Shown: piece after piece, positions 27,969 through 36,693 of the stretch
Numbering within the stretch: the first letter of the stretch is position 1
Layout: each line of letters opens with the position of its first letter
Source of the DNA: Tritrichomonas musculus
Taxonomy: Eukaryota; Parabasalia; Tritrichomonadida; Tritrichomonadidae
NCBI GenBank assembly: GCA_039105265.1
Contig: JAPFFF010000020.1
Location: 310,001 to 374,000 of the forward strand
Length of the DNA stretch: 64,000 nucleotides
Direction: 5' to 3'
The notes under the pieces: model-generated
Seen by the model: only the letters and a program-made list of their open reading frames with translations
The model's database searches: none
What the model was told of the DNA's origin: nothing
Program-made: the position numbers and the translations under genes

Positions 27969-30900
27969 TTATTTTTCTTCTTCGCCTTTGACTTCATTTT
28001 TTTCTTTAAGTACTCGCTGTTTTCTTTTTTCTCTTTCTTTTTGCTTTTCAATTTTAGACAATTTCGAAGCCAAGAAGTCGTATTTTTCAGCCATCTCGGT
28101 GTCGATCATTCCAAGTGTTCCTGATCGGACCAACTGAGCAAAATGCTTAACGTACTTCAGAACCTCGCAGTCTGCTGCCTTTCGGTAGAAATCGAAAGCC
28201 AGTGTCTTATTGGCGAGGACGTAGAAACCTTCTTCGAGGAGCTGTGCGTATCTAAACATTGAATCTGCATGATTCATCATAGCAGCTTTTTGATATAATT
28301 CTACTGCCTTTTGTCTATCGGCCTTAATCATACAAATTCTCTCCAAAATTTGTGCGTAGCGGAACATTGCATCAGGGTAGTTTAAAAAGGCTGCCTTCTT
28401 GTATAATTCTGTAGCTTGGCTCATTGTTGTCCTTGAGTTATTATCGCCTGAATTTTCAATCATTCGTGCAACTTTGTAAATGGAGCCTGCATGGCCTTTT
28501 TCAGCGGCCTTTCGGTACAATTTGTTGGCTTTCGAAATTGGCTCATCTTGAAGCTTTCCATCTTCAATCATTTGTGCATATCGGAACATTGAATCGAGAT
28601 GATTCTTATTAGCTGCGGTTCTATAATAATTTGCGGCCTTCATGAAATATTCGTCACTTTTTTCTTTGTCTTCATTTTCCTCTTCAATTGATGACATTTT
28701 TTCACATAATTGACCAAGCTCGTAATAGTTTTCACCATCAACCAGCTTGTCATTGACAAGCTGCAAATATTCAAGGATGCATTGCTTGTCGCCTGCAAAT
28801 CCACCAATTTTCAGATACTTCGAAATCTTCACATAATCGGTCTGATCAAATGGCTTCCCTTTGAGCAAGAGCATGCCAAAGCAGATCTTGGTGTCAATCG
28901 AGCATTGGTCGACTGATTCTTCCATCATTTCAAGCGACTTCTTCCTGTAGTCGAGAAACATGTCCAGGTTCTTTTGGCCAAGCTGGTATGAAAGAGAGAC
29001 AGCTATGAGCGTGCCGTCGTAGATGTGCTTCGCTTTGCTGAACATCACTTCGTAGTCCTTGTCCTTGTGGCGCCGGTAGGCAATCATGTCCTTGAGAATG
29101 CCGTCGCGTAGCTCACGCTCGAAAAGCAGATTCTGGATGTACGCTTCTTCTTGCTTCTTCTTGAGCTCTTCTTCTTTGGCAAGTTGAAGAAGCCTCTCTC
29201 GCTCTTCTTCGTTCATTGCTTCCTCTTCTTCTTCTTCTGTTTCAACGTTCAAAAGTTCTTCTTCTTCCTCTTCTTGATGGGCTTCTTCTGTGTCACTTTT
29301 CTTATTATTAACTTCGCCTTCGCCACTTTTTGCTTTAGAGTCATCTGCGTCAGACTTCTTTTTCTCGCCACTTTTTGTTTTCTTTTCGCCTTCTTTTGCT
29401 TTAGAGTCATCTGCGTCAGACTTCTTTTTCTCGCCACTCTTTGACTTCTTTTCACCGTCTTTTGCTTTAGAGTCATCTGCGTCAGACTTCTTTTTCTCGC
29501 CACTTTTTGTTTTCTTTTCGCCTTCTTTTGCTTTAGAGTCATCTGCGTCAGACTTCTTTTTCTCGCCACTCTTTGACTTCTTTTCACCGTCTTTTGCTTT
29601 AGAGTCATCTGCGTCAGACTTCTTTCTTTCACCGCTCTTTGACTTCTTTTCACCGTCTTTTGCTTTAGAGTCATCTGCGTCAGACTTCTTTCTTTCACCG
29701 CTCTTTGACTTCTTTTCACCGTCTTTTGCTTTAGAGTCATCTGCGTCAGACTTCTTTTTCTCGCCACTCTTTGACTTCTTTTCACCGTCTTTTACTTTGG
29801 TATCGTCTGCGTCAGACTTCTTTCTTTCACCGCTCTTTGACTTCTTTTCGCCTTCTTTTGCTTTGGAATCATCTACATCAGATTTCTTTCTCTCGCCACT
29901 CTTTGACTTCTTTTCACCGTCTTTTGCTTTGGAATCATCTACATCAGATTTCTTTCTCTCGCCGCTCTTTGACTTCTTTTCGCCTTCTTTTGCCTTAGAG
30001 TCATCTACATCAGATTTCTTTCTCTCGCCACTCTTTGACTTCTTTTCACCGTCTTTTGCTTTGGAATCATCTACATCGGATTTCTTTCTCTCGCCGCTCT
30101 TTGACTTCTTTTCGACTTCTTTTGCCTTAGAGTCATCTACATCGGATTTCTTTCTCTCGCCGCTCTTTGACTTCTTTTCTTCGCTTTTGTCACTTTTTGC
30201 TTTAGATTGTCCAACATCGGATTTCCTCCTTTCCCCGCTCTTTCCTTTAGAGCTCTCATCTTTGGTTTTCAGTTCTCCACTTTTTGACTTCTTCAAGCCT
30301 GAATTGTCACTTTTTCCCTTAGAATTGCCAGTCAGTCCTGCCTTTATTTGCTCGCTCTTTGACTTCATGAGCTTCAAGACCTTTCCTTTTCCTTTTGGCT
30401 CTTCCTTCAATTTTCCACTATTGGCCTTCTTCAACTTTTTCTTAGGCTTAGGGTTAATTTGCTCGTCTGTCTCTTCTCTAATCTCATCTTCTTCAAATTC
30501 GTCAAATACGTAGTCTTTTTCTTTGGGAACGACGGGGCCTGAATACTTATTGAATCTTTCATTGTAGACGTAGAATTTGGGTCCATCAACGGTATCTGTA
30601 ATAAAATCTGAATTCTTATTTAATTCTTTGACAATTTGGCTGAAAGTTGGTCGCTTTTGTGGGTCTTTATGCCAGCACTTTCTGATGAGATTACAATAGG
30701 CTGGGGGAACGTTATCGTCTATTTTTGGTCTAATTCCATCTTTTAGTTTGGGAATGACTTTGGCGTGAGGGATGTTATTAAAAGGTTTTCGGCATGTCAT
30801 AATTTCAAATACGAGCATTGAAAAAGCGTAAACGTCTCCTTCTTGAGTATACTCAAAATTATCAAAAAATTCTGGAGGTAAACATAAAATAGTGCCGTGA

Positions 30901-31541
30901 ATTACTTGGGCAAAATCAATGTTTTTCATATTTTGCATTTGATGGGAGAAATGTGATAAGGCATAGTCGGTAACATAAGGATATAAATTATGATCCATCA
31001 AAATATTTTCGGGTTTCAAATTACAATGAATTATCTTTTTGGAATGCAAATATGACATAGCTTTGGCTATACCATAAATTGTAATTAACTTTATTGTATC
31101 ATTGAATCGATGTTCTTTAGGGTTATTTATTTTTGATTCTAAAACTTGACGGAGGGATCTGGAGGCGTCTAATTCGCTGATAATTGCGGATGTTACGCTT
31201 TTAGCATAATAAAATGGAATAAAATCTATAAATTTTGTAATTGTTGGATACTCTAATCTTGAAACAGAATTTATTTCGGTTAAAATTTGCCTAAGTTCTT
31301 CGATGGGGAGGTCTTCTCTGTCGATGGGCTTTTTAAAAATTTTGATAGAGTAGATTGGCTTAGATGTTTCTGTAGCATATCGAAAAACTTCACCAGTTGG
31401 TCCATCTCCTATGCGTTCTGTGATTTGGTATTGATCAAGATCGATGAAATTATTCAGCATTCCGTAAAAAAAATTTTGAATGCCTTTTCTCCAAATAAAT
31501 TCAGAAAATAAAACAAAATAAATATTGAAATTTTTAACCAT
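27969..31541 (-). CDS. kinase-like protein with Lys/Ser repeat array and Sel1 repeats
   Basis: 1190 residues. The start at 31541 is supported by TTCATTAATCG, a good initiator match, 12 bases upstream; Met 28 is another possible start. Residues 39-308 are a TKL-like kinase fold: IGDGPTGEV at 44-52 and lysine in YSIKIFKK (K67), but HCNLKPEN in place of HRDLKPEN at 172-179 and TDYALS in place of DFG at 191-196, so the catalytic Asp is Asn and the protein is probably a pseudokinase. C-lobe motifs PPEF, GDVYAFSMLVFE and DPQKRPTF are intact. Residues about 360-770 are a highly charged region with a 22-residue repeat, then a Glu-rich stretch. Residues 850-1150 hold Sel1 units (DSMFRYAQMIEDG), and the tail is Lys-rich. 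It may be a regulated scaffold. Confidence 0.88.
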   Translation of the reverse strand: MVKNFNIYFVLFSEFIWRKGIQNFFYGMLNNFIDLDQYQITERIGDGPTGEVFRYATETSKPIYSIKIFKKPIDREDLPIEELRQILTEINSVSRLEYPTITKFIDFIPFYYAKSVTSAIISELDASRSLRQVLESKINNPKEHRFNDTIKLITIYGIAKAMSYLHSKKIIHCNLKPENILMDHNLYPYVTDYALSHFSHQMQNMKNIDFAQVIHGTILCLPPEFFDNFEYTQEGDVYAFSMLVFEIMTCRKPFNNIPHAKVIPKLKDGIRPKIDDNVPPAYCNLIRKCWHKDPQKRPTFSQIVKELNKNSDFITDTVDGPKFYVYNERFNKYSGPVVPKEKDYVFDEFEEDEIREETDEQINPKPKKKLKKANSGKLKEEPKGKGKVLKLMKSKSEQIKAGLTGNSKGKSDNSGLKKSKSGELKTKDESSKGKSGERRKSDVGQSKAKSDKSEEKKSKSGERKKSDVDDSKAKEVEKKSKSGERKKSDVDDSKAKDGEKKSKSGERKKSDVDDSKAKEGEKKSKSGERKKSDVDDSKAKDGEKKSKSGERKKSDVDDSKAKEGEKKSKSGERKKSDADDTKVKDGEKKSKSGEKKKSDADDSKAKDGEKKSKSGERKKSDADDSKAKDGEKKSKSGERKKSDADDSKAKDGEKKSKSGEKKKSDADDSKAKEGEKKTKSGEKKKSDADDSKAKDGEKKSKSGEKKKSDADDSKAKEGEKKTKSGEKKKSDADDSKAKSGEGEVNNKKSDTEEAHQEEEEEELLNVETEEEEEEAMNEEERERLLQLAKEEELKKKQEEAYIQNLLFERELRDGILKDMIAYRRHKDKDYEVMFSKAKHIYDGTLIAVSLSYQLGQKNLDMFLDYRKKSLEMMEESVDQCSIDTKICFGMLLLKGKPFDQTDYVKISKYLKIGGFAGDKQCILEYLQLVNDKLVDGENYYELGQLCEKMSSIEEENEDKEKSDEYFMKAANYYRTAANKNHLDSMFRYAQMIEDGKLQDEPISKANKLYRKAAEKGHAGSIYKVARMIENSGDNNSRTTMSQATELYKKAAFLNYPDAMFRYAQILERICMIKADRQKAVELYQKAAMMNHADSMFRYAQLLEEGFYVLANKTLAFDFYRKAADCEVLKYVKHFAQLVRSGTLGMIDTEMAEKYDFLASKLSKIEKQKEREKRKQRVLKEKNEVKGEEEK
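29320..30190. repeat. 66-bp minisatellite inside the kinase-like gene
   Basis: About 13 units of 66 bases code for the 22-residue repeat KKSKSGERKKSDVDDSKAKD plus GE. Units fall into two groups, KKSDVDD and KKSDADD, arranged in two blocks, which suggests stepwise spread from each end. Codon choice is nearly the same in all units. The reverse strand also stays open over the array (29290-30513), but only as a result of the repeat. Confidence 0.92.
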
Positions 31542-31868
31542 GATCGATTAATGAACTTTTTGAAAATACCAAAAAATTCTGATAAAAACGAAAATATTCG
31601 TTATAACCCAAAAAAACCTTTCAATTTTTGCCCATTTATTGAGGAAAACGATCAAGCAAGTTTTCATTTTGTAATTAAAAATATATTAACTTTTAGTTTA
31701 TTTTTTTTGTTGTCAAATTATTCTTGTATAATACATAATTAAGTAAGCAATAATGACTTGTTGATAGAGTATAAACAAATATTGAATGAATAATTGAAAA
31801 ATTCTCAATAATGATCTCAAAAAATAAAATGTACATTCATTGAAATTTCAATGAAAAAGATGAAAAAG
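31542..31868. other. host spacer ahead of element B
   Basis: AT-rich DNA between the kinase-like gene and the left end of element B, including the initiator-like TTCATTAATCG at about 31550. No gene. The last five bases, AAAAG, are the left copy of the target duplication. Confidence 0.7.
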
Positions 31869-32221
31869 AGTAGTATGATAAAAAGGGTGATTTTGGACCG
31901 AACTCCTGACTCACCATTTTTAACGTCGTCCGCCTAGCGCAAGTACAACTGTTAAACCTTCGATACAATTCTTATATCTTTCTCCAATATTATCTTCAAC
32001 AGGCGTGATTTCTCAAAAACAATGCTCAGGACCGTTTTCAAAATCAAAATCAACGTCATTGAACTCAAAATTGTGAACTTTTTTGATGATCGCCATTTTA
32101 TCGAATTACATATGCGAGATAAATTTATGGACTTGTGCGGGGTTTTCATTAGTGTTTTCATATGTAATTAAAGGTAGGTGATTTCGGACCCTGTATTGCG
32201 CATAAAAAATAATTCTCATTT
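31869..32221 (+). repeat. left terminal inverted repeat of element B
   Basis: Matches the reverse complement of 47890-48229 over its whole length with few differences. It contains GGGTGATTTTGGACCGAACT near the outer end and GGTAGGTGATTTCGGACCCT near the inner end, so the repeat itself has two similar GGTGATTT(T/C)GGACC blocks, a possible integrase binding site pair. Confidence 0.95.
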
Positions 32222-32228
32222 ATAGGTT

Positions 32229-32747
32229 TCATGGTTGAATATGATTAAGGACTATATTAAAACTTCTCTTTTCTTTTTGTTCTCGTATTTCTTTTTCTGT
32301 TGGTGGTTTCAACAAATTGGAATAGCTTGATGGATAGTACGAAAATGATTCCGTTTCAGTGATTTGATTGTTGATTATAACATATGACATACCATATTTT
32401 CGCATCCACTTTTCACTCTTCGTAACCCTAATGAATAACATTCCACAATTAAACAGCATTGATACCTCATGATTGGAAATAATTTCATGATTAGACAATG
32501 AGATACAACTTACTTCTACATTACAACTATCACGATCAGGTTTAGCAAAATGATCTGGCATCGTTGAATGTTTATTTATGAAAACATGAGTGGTGGATTC
32601 GGTGTTGAAATAACGAGAGGGGAAGTTCTGCTTTAATACATTCATGATTGCAGTTGGTGATAAGCATCTATAATTCCAATAAATGTTATACTTCTCAATG
32701 TTCTTCGGTTTTATTGTTATTCTTGAGTTTGTCATTTCTGTTGTCAT
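32229..32747 (-). CDS. hypothetical protein of element B, next to the left end
   Basis: 172 residues, beginning MTTEMTNSRITIKPKNIEKY, with mixed alpha and beta character and several Cys residues. No family is recognised, and no Cys protease triad is visible. The start lies behind TTATTTTTGTTTAATTATTTTTG, similar to the motif before other genes of the element. It is the last gene before the left inverted repeat and is transcribed towards it, on the same strand as the capsid gene. The corresponding part of element A is lost. Confidence 0.6.
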   Translation of the reverse strand: MTTEMTNSRITIKPKNIEKYNIYWNYRCLSPTAIMNVLKQNFPSRYFNTESTTHVFINKHSTMPDHFAKPDRDSCNVEVSCISLSNHEIISNHEVSMLFNCGMLFIRVTKSEKWMRKYGMSYVIINNQITETESFSYYPSSYSNLLKPPTEKEIREQKEKRSFNIVLNHIQP

Positions 32748-32832
32748 CTATTTTTGTACATGAGATAAAATTCAAAAATAATTAAACAAAAATAAATACC
32801 ATCAAAAGTCAACATTAATGAGATCCCACCAC

Positions 32833-34761
32833 TTACTCATATCCAGCAGGAACACCTACAGCATAATACTCTACACCATTTGTGCTCCATGTCCAGTATG
32901 TATCGCTGCAAATCCAAGCTTCTGGTGCAGGTGGGTGTTGATCTGGATAGTCAGGATCTGGTATAAAGTATGTGTCGTTCTCTCCTTGGTACATTGGTTG
33001 TCCTCTAAATGTGACTGTAATAGATGTTGAACCTGTATCGATACCATCAAAGACATAGCCAGCATTACTTCTCTCCATTTGGAAATTGATACCAAAAGAA
33101 GTACCATCACTCCTGCAATTGGTATAACGCTTTCCAGTAACGGGATCATTAAGAGGTTGCGTGAAGGAGTCCTCAAATTCTTGGGTTGCTTCTAAAGTTC
33201 CGTCGAGTTCATTTGCAATAAGTTGATGTTGGTAGAACCTTGCTGCACACGTATCACTGAATTCAGTATCTGGGTATGTTCTTTTATTTACGATGAGCTG
33301 AACATTTCTGTACATAATATTATCAAAGCAGGTGATGTCTGCCGGCGATTTTGGAAACATCATGGTAATGTTAGTGACGTTACGAAGAGGTACAGACTTA
33401 GAGATTTCAAGTCCATTTACCTTAGCACTTCCCTCAAAGATTTCTCGAGTTAGTTCTTGCGCAGGTACTAGCAATGGTGTTTGTAATTCTCGAACTAAAC
33501 CTTGATATGTTTCTTCTTTTAGTCCAAATCCTGCCAAGTTGCTACGTCCCAATTGTATTGTACCACCGAGGACATCAAGAGTGATTTTTCCAACACTGAG
33601 GTTGATATTGTCGTCGCTCTTCTTAACATCAGTAATTAAAGCACCTTCTACTTCTTCACTTATGATTTTCACATCATCTCCAGCATTGAGAACATAATCA
33701 GGATTGGCAGCAGCTATCATAGTCGCAAAAGTAGCTTTATTTATGTCCTCCTTTCTGACTTTATATTTAGTGTAGTCGGCTTCTGTATAATGGAAGTCTA
33801 TCGTCAAAGGTTCTGCTTCATCATTATGTGTGTCTGCTCTACTTGCTGGATCTGTATCTGTGTAAGCTTTTCCTGCGTGTAGTCTTTGGTACTTAACGTG
33901 TAAGACTTGATTTGATGCTGGCTTTTCTGAGTAATGAACGACTATATTTGATGGTCTACCTACTTGTGTGAACTTGCGTGAGATTGGAACTACTGCTGGA
34001 ATTTGTTCTGTAATTTCTTCATCCTCCAAAAACTGCAATGTTTCTTTTACAATATTTGGATTTACTTGACACCAAACCATTGCGCGAAGACTTGTTTTGA
34101 CTTCCTCTTCTATTTCACCACAGATAGCATTAGGATAGAGTTGCCAAGCCTGAAGTACAAGTTGATCTGTAAATGGAATTGTGAGTTCAATAGTGAATGT
34201 ATGTGGCTGTCCATCAGCAATGTCTACCAAGTCAATGTAGGTTCCACAGACAGATGGTGAGTATTGTGCAACGTTTTCCCAGATACTATGACTGAATTTA
34301 CTAGAAGCTTTGGCATCTCTAGGCTTGATACTGTTATACGCAAATGATTCTCGTTGTAGTTCATCTTGTCTGTATGCAGAGAGGAGCTTGTCATTTATCC
34401 AGAATCTACAGTCCTCATAGAATTCTACAGCATTTTTGAAACCAACAAAGATTTTCATGAGTTTGTTCTTATCTGCTGAAACATCTATAGGCTCTGACAA
34501 TTTAATTCTGAAGTCGAGAAGTATAGTTGAGAATGATTTTTCTATTTGTGTTATTGTGTGTCCTGAATGTGTGAGCTTGATTCTGGTCTTGGTTCCAACA
34601 GGTAGTGGAGCATCTTTGTCTTTAAACTCTTCCATAATGAATGAGAAAGAATTGTCGCCACCGTTTTTCTGTATTAAATTGCGCATCTTATTTTGGAAGA
34701 ATCCGAGTACGTCACCTTCATCATTTCCTAAATTCTTGGTTTGAGCGTTGTAGTATGTCAT
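32833..34761 (-). CDS. Polinton major capsid protein, double jelly-roll type (element B)
   Basis: 642 residues from the ATG at 34761 (MTYYNAQTKNLGNDEG). The frame is open to 35019, but that part only mirrors the gene on the other strand, and the same ATG is used in element A. Many beta-like segments are present, for example TRIKLTHSGHTITQIEKSF, KLSEPIDVSADKNKLMKIFV and HTFTIELTIPFTDQLVL, with length typical of Polinton capsid proteins. The C-terminal part is rich in Asp, Tyr and Pro (YQGENDTYFIPDPDYPDQ). It would form the hexon trimers of the particle. Assignment is by size, character and gene order with the ATPase and the protein VI-like gene. Confidence 0.88.
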   Translation of the reverse strand: MTYYNAQTKNLGNDEGDVLGFFQNKMRNLIQKNGGDNSFSFIMEEFKDKDAPLPVGTKTRIKLTHSGHTITQIEKSFSTILLDFRIKLSEPIDVSADKNKLMKIFVGFKNAVEFYEDCRFWINDKLLSAYRQDELQRESFAYNSIKPRDAKASSKFSHSIWENVAQYSPSVCGTYIDLVDIADGQPHTFTIELTIPFTDQLVLQAWQLYPNAICGEIEEEVKTSLRAMVWCQVNPNIVKETLQFLEDEEITEQIPAVVPISRKFTQVGRPSNIVVHYSEKPASNQVLHVKYQRLHAGKAYTDTDPASRADTHNDEAEPLTIDFHYTEADYTKYKVRKEDINKATFATMIAAANPDYVLNAGDDVKIISEEVEGALITDVKKSDDNINLSVGKITLDVLGGTIQLGRSNLAGFGLKEETYQGLVRELQTPLLVPAQELTREIFEGSAKVNGLEISKSVPLRNVTNITMMFPKSPADITCFDNIMYRNVQLIVNKRTYPDTEFSDTCAARFYQHQLIANELDGTLEATQEFEDSFTQPLNDPVTGKRYTNCRSDGTSFGINFQMERSNAGYVFDGIDTGSTSITVTFRGQPMYQGENDTYFIPDPDYPDQHPPAPEAWICSDTYWTWSTNGVEYYAVGVPAGYE

Positions 34762-34803
34762 TTCAGTTTCAAAAAAAGTATCTTTTTCCACGAATTCAAA
34801 ATC
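34762..34803. promoter_or_regulatory. 42-bp divergent promoter region between capsid and protein VI-like genes (element B)
   Basis: The spacer has the same length and almost the same sequence as 4611-4652 in element A. The two start codons face away from each other, so transcription of both particle genes probably begins here or just inside them. This would keep their amounts linked. Confidence 0.5.
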
Positions 34804-35115
34804 ATGGCTTTCGGAAGTTTCTTCAAAAAGATAGCAAAAGGCGTTAAAAATGTCGTAAGTAAAGCAGCACCAATAGTATCCAAAGTAGCAAAAGCAGTAG
34901 CTCCAGTCTTCGGTGGTACAGTCGGAAATGTTCTCAATACTGTTGGTAATTTTGCAGATAAGGCAGATGCTTGGGCAAATGGTGACAAAAATAATAACAA
35001 TAATGATAGCCCTCCACAATTACAACCAAAATATAGCAATCCACAATTAGGACTCATGCACAATATGGGAAGACGCAGAAATCCAGACAGATTTGATGTC
35101 CCTATGCTGAAGTAA
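34804..35115 (+). CDS. small amphipathic capsid-associated protein, adenovirus protein VI-like (element B)
   Basis: 103 residues beginning MAFGSFFKKIAKGVKNVVSK. The first 20 residues form a strongly amphipathic basic helix, followed by an Ala/Val/Gly-rich stretch and an Asn/Pro/Gln tail. The copy in element A is a little longer because a short SPPQLQ segment is repeated there. Comparable small proteins in Polintons and adenoviruses act inside the capsid or in membrane penetration; here this is inferred from composition and position. An imperfect palindrome around GAATTC follows the stop codon in both copies and may help 3' end formation. Confidence 0.65.
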   Translation: MAFGSFFKKIAKGVKNVVSKAAPIVSKVAKAVAPVFGGTVGNVLNTVGNFADKADAWANGDKNNNNNDSPPQLQPKYSNPQLGLMHNMGRRRNPDRFDVPMLK

Positions 35116-35158
35116 GGTAGGTCAGAATTCCGACCGACTTCTATCACTCAAAAATAAA

Positions 35159-35276
35159 TAACACAATCTGCCACCTCATTAATGTTTTTGCACAATCTGT
35201 CATCTCATTAATGTTTTTGCACAATCTGCCACCTCATTAATGTTTTTGCACAATCTGTCACCTCATTAATGTTTTT
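35159..35276. repeat. 30-bp tandem repeat, four units (element B)
   Basis: Four units of ACAATCTG(C/T)CA(C/T)CTCATTAATGTTTTTGC. Element A has two. It lies in a gap between two plus-strand genes. Confidence 0.9.
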
Positions 35277-35433
35277 CCATATCAGCAGTACAATTTTTTT
35301 CTCATTTCTTCATCTAGTGGAGGATCTTCATCAGGAAGTACAGCTTTTATTTCCACACACAATCGTAAAAACTCGACTATGATTAAACATGAAAGAAGAA
35401 CATTTGTTATTATCATTTTTGTTCGAAATAAAG

Positions 35434-35778
35434 ATGTCAGAAATTAAAATACTCCAACCTATCACAAATTATATCAAAGAGTTTGATTCCCCAGATGAGT
35501 TCAACTTATTCTACAACAAGCATAAAGAAGAAATAGACAGCACCACAACTCACAAACTCAACAAGCTCTACCACATCAAAGGTTACAGAATTACCAAAAT
35601 CAAAGATGTTTTAATGTTGAAGAAGCACGAGGAGAAGGCCGAGTATGTAAAGAAGGCCGAGTATGTAAAGAAGCACGTAGAGGAACCAGAAATGAATGTA
35701 CAAGAAGAGATACACCAAATGAAAGAGACAATAAACAGGATCATACAATTCTTAAATCCACCACAAGATAAATCATAA
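35434..35778 (+). CDS. small charged protein with short internal repeats (element B)
   Basis: 114 residues from the ATG at 35434, which follows ATCATTTTTGTTCGAAATAAAG. It is the partner of 3679-4017. The difference lies in the charged middle part, where (K)KAEYV or KHEEK units vary in number. The C-terminal MNVQEEIHQMKETINRII is helical with heptad spacing, so the protein may form oligomers. No family is recognised. It is convergent with the ATPase gene, 23 bases apart. Confidence 0.6.
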   Translation: MSEIKILQPITNYIKEFDSPDEFNLFYNKHKEEIDSTTTHKLNKLYHIKGYRITKIKDVLMLKKHEEKAEYVKKAEYVKKHVEEPEMNVQEEIHQMKETINRIIQFLNPPQDKS

Positions 35779-35801
35779 GTGCATTCATTTATTCTCTACC
35801 A

Positions 35802-36608
35802 TTATTGATTTTTTATTTTTGTTTCTCCTCCTTCTGTCACATGTACTATCATATAAGGACGTTTATTTTTCATTTCTGACATAGTTTTGTACATATCATA
35901 GAATTCATCAAAAGTTAAGTTACTCGCAGACTGTGAATATATGAAGTGGAGTTGCTGTTTGTTGAAGCATGGGAAGATAAATAATGTTGTGATCTCGTTC
36001 TTGATATGCGGTGCGAGTCCTTTCCATGATTGAATCAGCAAGAAGTAAGATATGTTTGTGTGTCTGCAGCGGCGTAGTTGTTGTGAGAAATATGATTCTG
36101 GTGCCGCGAACAATTTTGAATTTGCTATATCATCAAAGAGTATAAGAGTATGTAGGGTGTCTTTGCTGAAGTAATGAACGTGCAACACTTGAAACATATC
36201 CTCCATCTGCCCATCATCTATTTTTTCCTCTAAATTCTCTCTCTTTATCATATAGTACAAGTTTTTAGCAGAGATTAATTCTTGAATGGCATCCTTACAA
36301 TTTTTCTCACTTACTACTATATATGGAATTTGAATGAACGTCTTCAGTGACTGCCAACTCTTATCATTCTCATCTCCGTTCTTCGTAACATATATTAACA
36401 AATGATGTGTACTTAGAAGTGATATTTTAATGATTTCCTGTAGTGCTATCACAGTTTTTCCCATAGACTGTTTTCCTACTATAACATTCACAGAGTTGTA
36501 GCGAACATCTATATCATTGTGGATTTCATCTATGCTACTTCCACATAAGTTATTTTTGTTTATCTCCAGTGCTTGTGATACTATGTCATGAACTTTTTCT
36601 AGACTCAT
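35802..36608 (-). CDS. packaging ATPase, FtsK-HerA/A32-like (element B)
   Basis: 268 residues from the ATG at 36608; nine more codons are open upstream, but the ATG used matches element A. Walker A VGKQSMGKT at 44-52, Walker B LILFDD at 155-160, and QLRRCRHTN and LLIQSWKG downstream fit the A32-like group, which packages DNA in Polintons and large DNA viruses. One residue is visibly different from the element A copy. The gene follows the 445-residue gene on the same strand. Confidence 0.92.
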   Translation of the reverse strand: MSLEKVHDIVSQALEINKNNLCGSSIDEIHNDIDVRYNSVNVIVGKQSMGKTVIALQEIIKISLLSTHHLLIYVTKNGDENDKSWQSLKTFIQIPYIVVSEKNCKDAIQELISAKNLYYMIKRENLEEKIDDGQMEDMFQVLHVHYFSKDTLHTLILFDDIANSKLFAAPESYFSQQLRRCRHTNISYFLLIQSWKGLAPHIKNEITTLFIFPCFNKQQLHFIYSQSASNLTFDEFYDMYKTMSEMKNKRPYMIVHVTEGGETKIKNQ

Positions 36609-36693
36609 TTTGCTGTTGGTAAATTGGGAAAGCACAGTAGCGGCAAAAATAAATAACTCTCATTTATGGTTCCTCTCATTTATGGTTCACTTC

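Noticed and set aside
29290-30513. 407-residue open frame on the plus strand opposite the kinase-like gene
   Set aside because: It mirrors the 66-bp repeat array in the opposite direction; a repeat of a multiple of three without stop stays open by itself. The minus strand has the kinase and Sel1 domains.
31952-32161. 69-residue open frame in the left inverted repeat of element B, with a 65-residue twin in the right repeat (47949-48146)
   Set aside because: The two are the same DNA in inverse copies, so conservation comes from the repeat. Length is short, composition is unspecific, and the frames differ in length between the repeats.
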